NCBI GenBank assembly: GCA_964407425.1
Contig: CAYOVN010000120.1
Coordinates: forward strand, 1-11,320
DNA from: JABDNZ01 sp964407425
Lineage (GTDB): Bacteria > Gemmatimonadota > Gemmatimonadetes > Longimicrobiales > Gaopeijiaceae
DNA: 11,320 bases
Direction: 5' to 3'
The notes under the pieces were generated by a model. It saw only the letters and a program-made list of their open reading frames with translations. It had not been told where the DNA came from and did not search any database. This document shows positions 6,333 to 11,320 of this stretch, piece after piece. Every line of letters starts with the position of its first letter. Position 1 is the first letter of the stretch. The position numbers and the translations under genes were made by a program.

Positions 6333-7334
6333 GTGCCCCTGCGAACGCTTTCCTTTTTGATGTTGGTCGTCACCCTGGCCGCCTGTGGCCCGGGGGACCC
6401 ATCCACCGAGACTGCCTCTGAGGCCGAAATGAATCCGATGGATTCCCCGCTACCGCCCATCAAGGCGACCAACGCTTTTTACTACTATTCGGACGTGGAA
6501 TCGGCGTGGGGGTTCTACACCCGCGTACTCGGGTTCACCACTGTGGCGGACTATGGGTTTGCGAAAATACTCCGAGTGGGCCCTAACTCTTTCCTGACTC
6601 TCGTTGACGAGGAAAGGGGGATGCACTCATCCGAAGAGCCGAAGAGCGCCACCCTGGCCATAGTCACGGAGGAAGTGGAGGGATGGTGGAAATATCTCTC
6701 CGGTGCCGGAGTCGAGATGAGGGCCTCCATGGGTTCGGAGGAAGGGCGGCCCCATGACGGGTTCGTCGCAATCGATCCGGAGGGGTACCTCCTGGAGTTC
6801 GAGCGGTTCAACGTCCATCCGGAGAACGATGCCCTGATGCCCGTTCTGAATAGGGTGGAATCACTGTATCCCGACGGTTCCGAGACGGCTCCCGGCGTGG
6901 TCTCTCAACGGCCGGAGAATCTTGGGGTACACGGTACGGTTCTGTGGCTCTACTACACGGACCTCGAACGAATTGAGGCCTTCTATCGAGAGGCCTTGGG
7001 AGTGGACATCCTGGTCGACCAGGATGGGTGGGCCAAGGTATATCCGGCCTCGGCCACCGGGTTCATTGGTTTCGTCGACGGGGAGCGAGGCCTGCACCAG
7101 GCCACCGAGGAGAAGGCGGTGACGGTGTCTTTTATTACCTCGGAGTTGGATATCTGGCTGGAGCACCTGGAGGGAGTCCAGGGGTTCGAGCTTCGTCCAC
7201 CGGGGATGTCCGGGGAAGGAGACTTCGTTCGAACCTTCGTGGGCTACGACCTCGAGGGGTATTTTCTCGAATGGGACGATTTCCTGGATGTTGAGGTGAA
7301 TCAGGGTCTTCTTCGGGTTCTGGGGGAGATGTAG
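6333..7334 (+). CDS. Lipoprotein with two VOC (glyoxalase-fold) domains
   Basis: A 333-residue protein starting at GTG 6333, with GGGAGA 6 bases upstream. Residues 1-18 form a lipoprotein signal with lipobox L15-A-A-C18, so the mature protein should be lipid-anchored in the envelope. Two VOC-fold domains follow, about 47-160 and 200-322. Each opens with a helix of the FY-x-x-x-LG type (GFYTRVLGF; AFYREALGV) and ends with the family's Y-x-L-E-[FW] strand (E155; the second in YFLEWDDF). Parallel segments (EERGMHSS / GERGLHQA) show internal duplication. VOC members are metal-dependent lyases, dioxygenases or binding proteins; candidate ligands are the His and Glu residues named here, but a full set is not proved. 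The fold usually occurs in cytoplasmic proteins, so the lipid anchor is unusual. A longer frame opens far upstream (6069) but overlaps the permease and is not the start. Confidence 0.85.
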   Translation: MPLRTLSFLMLVVTLAACGPGDPSTETASEAEMNPMDSPLPPIKATNAFYYYSDVESAWGFYTRVLGFTTVADYGFAKILRVGPNSFLTLVDEERGMHSSEEPKSATLAIVTEEVEGWWKYLSGAGVEMRASMGSEEGRPHDGFVAIDPEGYLLEFERFNVHPENDALMPVLNRVESLYPDGSETAPGVVSQRPENLGVHGTVLWLYYTDLERIEAFYREALGVDILVDQDGWAKVYPASATGFIGFVDGERGLHQATEEKAVTVSFITSELDIWLEHLEGVQGFELRPPGMSGEGDFVRTFVGYDLEGYFLEWDDFLDVEVNQGLLRVLGEM

Positions 7335-7335
7335 A

Positions 7336-7367
7336 GCGGGCTCAGTTGGTGCTCGCCACCCATTTTT
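7336..7367 (+). terminator. Weak candidate terminator after the VOC gene
   Basis: GCGGGC (7336-7341) pairs with GCTCGC (7351-7356), one G-U pair, with a 9-base loop; TTTTT follows at 7363-7367 after a 6-base gap. An alternative hairpin GGTG/CACC (7348-7360) sits closer to the T run. Either is short, so termination here would be partial at best. Confidence 0.35.
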
Positions 7368-7406
7368 CGGAAGAGGATCCGGGATGAATGTGGACCTCTG
7401 GCCGAT

Positions 7407-7425
7407 GATCTCTTAGGATCTCTAG
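7407..7425. repeat. Short direct repeat upstream of the response regulator
   Basis: GATCTCTTAG (7407-7416) is followed directly by GATCTCTAG (7417-7425), and the second copy overlaps the 8-base palindrome CTCTAGAG (7420-7427). The arrangement could be an operator for a dimeric regulator, but with one example there is nothing to confirm it. Confidence 0.3.
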
Positions 7426-7438
7426 AGGGATATCGTTT

Positions 7439-7484
7439 CCGGTTGGTCGAGGTGGCCCCTGTCCATCTCGCCCACACCAACCGG
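7439..7484 (+). promoter_or_regulatory. Long hairpin in the response-regulator leader
   Basis: CCGGTTGGT (7439-7447) pairs perfectly with ACCAACCGG (7476-7484). Continuing inward, CGAGGTGG (7448-7455) pairs with CCATCTCG (7463-7470) with one G-U, around a 7-base loop. The total is 17 base pairs with one 5-base bulge (CCCAC, 7471-7475). It ends 10 bases before the GGAGG ribosome-binding site at 7495-7499. No T run follows, so it is not an intrinsic terminator; a leader control element or a 3'-end/processing structure is more likely. Confidence 0.6.
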
Positions 7485-7494
7485 GTGAACAATT

Positions 7495-7499
7495 GGAGG
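7495..7499 (+). promoter_or_regulatory. Ribosome-binding site fixing the response-regulator start
   Basis: GGAGG lies 5 bases before ATG 7505. An alternative TTG at 7493 overlaps it and would add only four residues before the conserved first strand, so ATG 7505 is preferred. Confidence 0.8.
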
Positions 7500-7504
7500 T
7501 TCCT

Positions 7505-7909
7505 ATGGCCAGAATCCTCATCGTGGACGACGAGGAGATGGACCGGGTTCTGGAACGGGCCATCCTCGAGAAGGCCGGTCACGAGCTCTACTACGCCGGC
7601 GACGGGCACGTAGCTCTTGCGGTTTGCCGGGAGTCGGACATCGAGTTGGTGGTCACGGATCTGGCCATGCCCGATTTCAACGGCTTGCGTTTCATCAAGG
7701 AACTCAGAGAAGATGGCTTCAGGATGCCGATAATTGCCATTTCGGGATGGGCCAAGGACCAGCTGGACCTGGCCCAGGACTATGGGGCCGACCTCACCCT
7801 CTTCAAACCCATCGATGCAGACGCCCTCATGAAGGCCGTTCAGGAAATGCTCCACCTTCCGGGCGGTTCGGATCGGGCAGACCCGTGGAGCCGAGGCCGG
7901 GGAAGATGA
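7505..7909 (+). CDS. Single-domain response regulator (CheY-like receiver)
   Basis: A 134-residue protein that is essentially one receiver domain. The first strand ILIVDDEE gives the acidic pair D8/D9; D52 (VVTDLAMPD) is the expected phosphorylation site; S80 (IIAISG) and K101 (LFKPI) complete the conserved set, so it should be phosphorylatable. There is no DNA-binding or enzymatic output domain; about 12 polar residues follow the last helix. Output must come through protein contact, as for CheY/Spo0F-type proteins. No histidine kinase is visible in the window, so its partner is elsewhere. Its TGA overlaps the ATG of the cyclophilin gene (ATGA at 7906-7909), pointing to cotranslation. A strong RNA hairpin precedes it. 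Confidence 0.92.
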   Translation: MARILIVDDEEMDRVLERAILEKAGHELYYAGDGHVALAVCRESDIELVVTDLAMPDFNGLRFIKELREDGFRMPIIAISGWAKDQLDLAQDYGADLTLFKPIDADALMKAVQEMLHLPGGSDRADPWSRGRGR

Positions 7910-8499
7910 GGGTTGTCCCGTTTTCTCTCTTTCTCGCCTTTCTGGTGCCGGGAGTGAGTTTCGGGCAGGAGTCCACCCAGCACGTTCGGGTAGAATTGGA
8001 GACCGAGCTTGGACTGATCCTGGTCGAGCTCTATCCGACTCAGGCTCCGAATACCGTGGCCAATTTTTTGGAGTATGTGGATGGGGGATTCTTCGACGGG
8101 GGCACCTTTCACAGGACGGTCCACGACGGAAACCAGCCCAACGATTCGGTCCTGATCACAGTTATCCAGGGGGATATCTCTCCTGGACGTCGCCGTGACC
8201 GGGGTGAGGCCATCGCTCTGGAGAGGACCAGTGACACGGGCTTGAAGCACCTGGATGGGACTCTCTCCATGGCTCGAAGTGGGCCGGATACTGCCACTTC
8301 CTCTTTTTTTATCTGCATCGACGATCAACCAGAGTTGGACTTTGGTGGCCGCCGGAATCCGGATGGTCAGGGCTTCGCCGCCTTCGGGGCGGTTCTGGAG
8401 GGGATTGACGTGGTACGGGCCATAAACCGGTCGCCGGCAGAAGGCCAATCCCTTTCCCCGCCGATCCTGATCCTCGAAGCCAGGCGGATCAAGGGCTGA
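7906..8499 (+). CDS. Exported cyclophilin-type peptidyl-prolyl isomerase
   Basis: A 197-residue protein. The start is ATG 7906, overlapping the previous stop by 4 bases, with GGGGAAG upstream. Residues 1-20 are a signal peptide, probably cut at FG|Q21, so the enzyme should work in the periplasm, catalysing cis-trans isomerisation of Xaa-Pro bonds in exported proteins. The cyclophilin fold is shown by VELETELGLILVELYP, APNTVANFLEYV, the catalytic Arg in FHR (R70), the Gln in VIQGD (Q88), GTLSMAR and SSFFI. Between R70 and Q88 there is an insertion of roughly ten residues compared with human CypA, a form I recognise from other bacterial secreted cyclophilins. A frame open further upstream runs through the response-regulator gene and is not the start. 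Confidence 0.92.
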   Translation: MRVVPFSLFLAFLVPGVSFGQESTQHVRVELETELGLILVELYPTQAPNTVANFLEYVDGGFFDGGTFHRTVHDGNQPNDSVLITVIQGDISPGRRRDRGEAIALERTSDTGLKHLDGTLSMARSGPDTATSSFFICIDDQPELDFGGRRNPDGQGFAAFGAVLEGIDVVRAINRSPAEGQSLSPPILILEARRIKG

Positions 8500-8570
8500 C
8501 CTTCCGATCTATTCCATACTACATCTGTAGCAATTACTTGCCCGGTAACCCGGTGCCCGGCAGGTTGTAG

Positions 8571-8636
8571 ACACCCCGCTTCTTCCAGCCCCCCGAAGTC
8601 GTGTGCACGGTGGCGGGATTCTGATCGAAACCGTGC
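8571..8636 (+). promoter_or_regulatory. Two adjoining hairpins in the leader of the second response regulator
   Basis: The first hairpin pairs ACAC (8571-8574) with GTGT (8601-8604) and GCTTC (8578-8582) with GAAGT (8595-8599, one G-U). The second starts at the next base: GCACGGT (8605-8611) with ACCGTGC (8630-8636), 18-base loop. They could stack end to end. The GGGAGG ribosome-binding site follows 6 bases later (8643-8648). No T run is present. The rest of the 8500-8658 gap shows CCGG-rich short repeats at 8540-8560 and no gene. Confidence 0.4.
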
Positions 8637-8658
8637 CAGTTAGGGAGGTAATGGTCCT

Positions 8659-9120
8659 GTGGACGAAATCATCCTACTCGTCGAGGACAACCTCGATCAT
8701 GCCGTTCTGGTTCAGGCGCTCCTGGACTATCATGGTCTGGGTAAGCATGTGACTGTCACTCAGAGTCTTGCCGACGCAAAAGCCTACCTTCTCGGCAAAT
8801 GGCCCTTTCATGAGGCTGGTCGGCACCCCCGGCCGACCCTGGTGATCCTCGACCATTGGCTGAACGATGGAACCGGCCTCGATCTTTTGGAGTGGCTGGT
8901 GGATCATATGGAGCTGCGGGAGATTCCCGTCATCGTGTTCACCGGGTGTGAGGACCCGGCCGTCCGAGATAGGGCTCTCGCTCTTGGTGCCCATGATTTC
9001 CTTCTGAAGCCGGGAGGTTATGAGGACCTGGGTAGGGCCATCGGGGATCTGGTACGGCAGGGCTTCGTGGATAAACCCCAGGGCGAAAAAGATGACTCGG
9101 ATTCCGCAAAGGCTGGGTGA
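8659..9120 (+). CDS. Single-domain response regulator, Rcp1-like
   Basis: A 153-residue receiver protein. The first strand ILLVEDNLDH carries E9/D10; D65 (VILDHWLND) is the predicted phosphorylation site; T95 (VIVFTG) and K117 (FLLKPGG) complete the active site. The EDN-x-x-D start and the longer loop before the D65 strand (residues 46-60) are typical of the Rcp1-type receivers that pair with bacteriophytochromes and other hybrid kinases (family knowledge; no such kinase is visible here). The last 15 residues are charged and probably disordered. The start is GTG 8659: GGAGG lies 10 bases upstream, and an in-frame TAG at 8641-8643 excludes earlier starts. It differs clearly in sequence from the receiver at 7505, so it is not a recent duplicate. 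Confidence 0.92.
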   Translation: MDEIILLVEDNLDHAVLVQALLDYHGLGKHVTVTQSLADAKAYLLGKWPFHEAGRHPRPTLVILDHWLNDGTGLDLLEWLVDHMELREIPVIVFTGCEDPAVRDRALALGAHDFLLKPGGYEDLGRAIGDLVRQGFVDKPQGEKDDSDSAKAG

Positions 9121-9191
9121 AACATCTGACCCTCGGGCCCCAACGCTCCCTCAGGCACGGCTTTCCTTTCTCCCAATTCGGTGACGACTCC

Positions 9192-10745
9192 ATGCAGAAA
9201 CGAATTTTCTCTTTCGCCCTCCCCTTTCTGTTCGCCCTCCAGGCCTGTGCCCCAGCTGGGACCGGCGACTCCGATACCTATCGAGTTGCGGTGGCGACCT
9301 TTTCTCATGAGACCTGCACCTTCTGTCCCGGCGGTGACGTCACAGTGGAGGATTGGGAGAGGGTGAGCCCTCCAGTGGGCGGAGACGACCTCTTGGCTGG
9401 CGGTGGGTACATCGGTGGTTTTGTCGCCCAGGCGAAAGACTACGGGGACATGGAGTTGGTGGGGCTTTCCTCCCCAATGGGGGTTTTCGGCGGGTCTTCC
9501 CGGAGTTGGAACACGGAAGAGACCTTCAATCATTTCCTTGAACTCATGCTCCAGGATTTGGAGGCGGCCCTTCCGGTAGATGGGGTTTACCTGGCCCTTC
9601 ATGGCGCCATGGCGGTTCGGGATGTTCCCCGGCCGGAAGCAGAGATCGCCCGAAGGTTCAGGGAGATTGTGGGGCCTGATGTGCCCATCGTGGGCAGCTT
9701 TGATCTCCACGGAAACGAAGATGGTGAGTTCTTGAAGTGGGCCGATTTCGCCTTCACCACGAAGCGGTATCCCCACTACGATGCGGCTCTTCAGGGCGCG
9801 AGGTCCGCCCGGGGTCTCCATGCCACCATGAAGGGGAGGTACACACCCACCACCGCCACCAGGAAGCCCGGCATCATCACGGCCACCGTCCTCCAGTGGA
9901 CCGGGGCCTCCCCTTCCATGGATATCATGGAGAGGGCCCGGAGATGGGAATCAAGGGAAACGGACGCCTTCGTCAGTGTCTTTTATGGCTATCCCTGGTC
10001 CGACGTCCCGGACGTCGGGGCCACGATCCACGTCATGACCAACAACGACCAGGAGCTGGCGGACCGCATTGCTGACGACATGAACGACTTCTTCTGGCGG
10101 GTCAGGGAGGAATTTGCGGTTGGCCAGTATCCCCTCCCGGATGAAGCCGCAGTGATTGTCCAGCGAGCCATCGCTGAAGGGGCCACCCCTGTGGCCGTAG
10201 GGGATCACTCCGATCGCCCGGGGGATGCCACCCATATCCTCAGGGCCTTCGAGGAAGCAGGAATCGGTCGCGTTCTCTATGGAACCATTACCGCCCCGGC
10301 GGCCCTTGAGGCTTTGTCAGAATCCGGTGCCCAGGTCGGTGACGCTTTCGACATGGAGATCGCTGGTTTCACTCCCTCGGGAGGGACGCCCACACGGATT
10401 ACCGGGACGCTGAGCTACTTCGATGAGGGCTTCTCCTACGACAAGGTCGCCGTCGTGGAGTTCGGAAATGGCAACGCGGTCATCCTGGTTCCCACCTACG
10501 AACAGGTCACAGAACCTCGGCGGTTCGGATTCCTCCCCATGGGGCTGGAGAATTTCGACGTCTTTGTGGTCAAATCCCGAGTCCATTTCAGGAGAGGATT
10601 CGATGAAACCGGGTTCGCCAAGACCATCGTTGTGGTCGAAGCCCCTGGGCCGTTCGTCGGAACGACGTTCCTCGACGCCCTCCCTTATGAGCATGTGGAC
10701 CTGAGCGTCCTCTTCCCCTTCGGGACGCCAGTCGACAGGAGGTAG
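9192..10745 (+). CDS. M81 (MlrC-like) metallopeptidase, predicted lipoprotein
   Basis: A 517-residue protein of the microcystinase C family (DUF1485 plus MlrC C-terminal domain). I chose ATG 9192 because it gives a clean lipoprotein signal (lipobox L16-Q-A-C19); the GTG at 9117, overlapping the previous stop, would add 25 unlike residues. Visible motifs: E40 in HETCTF, H137 in ALHGAM, D171 and H173 in SFDLHGN, H195 in RYPHYD, and GDHSDRPGDAT in the C-terminal half. The spacing of H137, D171, H173 and H195 equals that of H150, D184, H186 and H208 as I recall them from MlrC, so the metal site looks complete. MlrC itself cuts linearised microcystin; most relatives have unknown substrates. The lipid anchor places this copy outside the cytoplasm. 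The next genes are a small membrane protein and a creatininase-family enzyme. Confidence 0.88.
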   Translation: MQKRIFSFALPFLFALQACAPAGTGDSDTYRVAVATFSHETCTFCPGGDVTVEDWERVSPPVGGDDLLAGGGYIGGFVAQAKDYGDMELVGLSSPMGVFGGSSRSWNTEETFNHFLELMLQDLEAALPVDGVYLALHGAMAVRDVPRPEAEIARRFREIVGPDVPIVGSFDLHGNEDGEFLKWADFAFTTKRYPHYDAALQGARSARGLHATMKGRYTPTTATRKPGIITATVLQWTGASPSMDIMERARRWESRETDAFVSVFYGYPWSDVPDVGATIHVMTNNDQELADRIADDMNDFFWRVREEFAVGQYPLPDEAAVIVQRAIAEGATPVAVGDHSDRPGDATHILRAFEEAGIGRVLYGTITAPAALEALSESGAQVGDAFDMEIAGFTPSGGTPTRITGTLSYFDEGFSYDKVAVVEFGNGNAVILVPTYEQVTEPRRFGFLPMGLENFDVFVVKSRVHFRRGFDETGFAKTIVVVEAPGPFVGTTFLDALPYEHVDLSVLFPFGTPVDRR

Positions 10746-10762
10746 TCAGTCAAAAGTCTATT

Positions 10763-10767
10763 GGAGG
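10763..10767 (+). promoter_or_regulatory. Ribosome-binding site of the small membrane protein
   Basis: GGAGG lies 10 bases before ATG 10778, the same long spacing seen for the receiver at 8659 and the permease at 5507. A TTG at 10769 is only 1 base away and is therefore unlikely to be the start. Confidence 0.6.
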
Positions 10768-10777
10768 CTTGAAGAGG

Positions 10778-10963
10778 ATGGGGCGGAAAAGAGCTGGTGA
10801 GACGGAAAAGGCGGCTTCCGGGAAGAAAGAGTCCGGGGGTTTCATGGTTCCTCCCTGGGTCATGCTTCCGGTTGGAGTAGGAGTGGGGTATTTGGTGGGC
10901 AACTGGTTGGGGGCAATTTTTGGAGGTGTCATCGGGTTCTTTCTTTGGCGCTCCAGGGCCTGA
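10778..10963 (+). CDS. Small Gly-rich membrane protein
   Basis: A 61-residue protein: about 20 basic, polar residues, then a hydrophobic stretch at about 26-57 that can form one long or two short membrane helices (PVGVGVGYLVGNWLG, then AIFGGVIGFFLW), ending in basic WRSRA. The Gly spacing (GxGxGxxxG, GxxxG) is a helix-packing or glycine-zipper pattern. The shape resembles AtpZ/AtpI-type hairpins, but it is shorter and no ATP synthase gene is near, so I do not assign it. It lies 32 bases after the M81 gene and 86 bases before the creatininase-family gene, and may be cotranscribed with both. Confidence 0.65.
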   Translation: MGRKRAGETEKAASGKKESGGFMVPPWVMLPVGVGVGYLVGNWLGAIFGGVIGFFLWRSRA

Positions 10964-11049
10964 CCGAAACGTCCTGGCTCGGTTCGTGCTTCGTGGAATT
11001 CTGATGGCTATAGGGATGACCAAACCACCAGCTGGATAAGGGTTCTGCC

Positions 11050-11320
11050 ATGTCGCGTCCGTGGGTGTTGGCTGAGACGAACTGGAAGGTCATACGGGAG
11101 TTGGAGTACGATCTTGCCATCCTCCCGTGGGGGGCTACCGAAGCTCATAACTTCCACCTCCCCTACGGAACGGATTCAATCCAGGCTGAGGCCATCGCCA
11201 TCGAAGCCGCGAAGAAAGCCTGGGATTTAGGCGCCCGTTGCCTGGTACTTCCCCCTGTCCCCTTCGGCGCCAATGCCCAGCAGGTGGATATCCCCCACAC
11301 CCTGAATTTGAATCCCAGCA
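11050..11320 (+). CDS. Creatininase-family amidohydrolase, N-terminal part
   Basis: Ninety residues are visible before the window ends; the family is usually about 240-270 residues. ATG 11050 is the first good start after an in-frame TGA at 11017-11019, with a weak AAGGG upstream. Residues 24-42 contain the family signature: E31, H33 and D42, with H36-L-P-Y-G-T-D. The spacing E31, H33, D42 equals that of E34, H36, D45, the metal ligands of Pseudomonas creatininase as I recall them; the remaining ligands lie beyond the edge. Members hydrolyse cyclic or linear amides (creatinine, or mycofactocin and riboflavin-pathway intermediates). The W-G-A-T-E-A-H-N variant marks a subgroup of unknown substrate. 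There is no signal peptide, so it should act in the cytoplasm. Confidence 0.9.
   Translation, partial: MSRPWVLAETNWKVIRELEYDLAILPWGATEAHNFHLPYGTDSIQAEAIAIEAAKKAWDLGARCLVLPPVPFGANAQQVDIPHTLNLNPS

Noticed and set aside
7301..7855. A 184-codon open frame on the - strand across the 7335-7504 gap
   Set aside because: Most of it is antisense to the receiver gene, and the gap part is better explained by the leader hairpin and short repeats.
8537..8564. A terminator after the cyclophilin gene
   Set aside because: CTTGCC/GGCAGG can pair weakly, but no T run follows and the loop is long.
9117..9191. A GTG start for the M81 gene overlapping the previous stop
   Set aside because: It would bury the lipoprotein signal 25 residues inside the protein; ATG 9192 gives a normal N-terminus.
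9018..9821. A 267-codon open frame on the - strand
   Set aside because: It overlaps the M81 catalytic region on the other strand and shows no recognisable fold.

Overview
The window looks like a bacterial chromosome segment with fairly high G+C. The proteins suggest a Gram-negative environmental lineage, and Gemmatimonadota or a neighbouring FCB-type group is my best guess. The reasons are a DUF5916-type outer-membrane protein with a CBM9-like N-terminus, several exported hypothetical proteins, and Sec signal peptides that all place Gln at +1 (the 'Q-rule' style known from Bacteroidetes). This is inferred from protein style only; there is no rRNA or marker gene here.

Layout. Positions 1-1804 (+) hold the end of an outer-membrane beta-barrel gene, then an exported protein with Gly/Tyr and Arg/Gly/Ser low-complexity tails. 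A bidirectional terminator at about 1849-1883 separates it from the convergent 919-residue CBM9/DUF5916 gene (1916-4675, -). A divergent spacer of about 270 bases (4676-4948) carries a G-quadruplex motif and small hairpins. From 4949 to the right edge everything reads +: an exported NTF2-like protein closely followed by a TauE/SafE permease; a lipoprotein with two VOC (glyoxalase-fold) domains; a single-domain response regulator overlapping by 4 bases with an exported cyclophilin; a second single-domain response regulator; an M81 (MlrC-like) metallopeptidase with a lipoprotein signal; a 61-residue Gly-rich membrane protein; and the N-terminal third or so of a creatininase-family amidohydrolase, cut by the edge.

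How it fits together. Most products are exported or membrane-bound, so the segment looks like envelope and catabolic housekeeping. The two receivers have no kinase or output domain in view. The likeliest functional partnership is the M81 lipoprotein with the creatininase-family enzyme, two metal-dependent hydrolases of C-N bonds in the same transcription direction; their substrate is unknown. Both response-regulator genes are preceded by predicted RNA hairpins just upstream of their ribosome-binding sites.

I see no CRISPR array, transposase, tRNA, rRNA, phage gene or recognisable defence system, and no clear new multi-gene system. The most unusual items are the leader hairpins, the Q-rule signal peptides, the lipid-anchored VOC and M81 enzymes, and several in-gene repeats.
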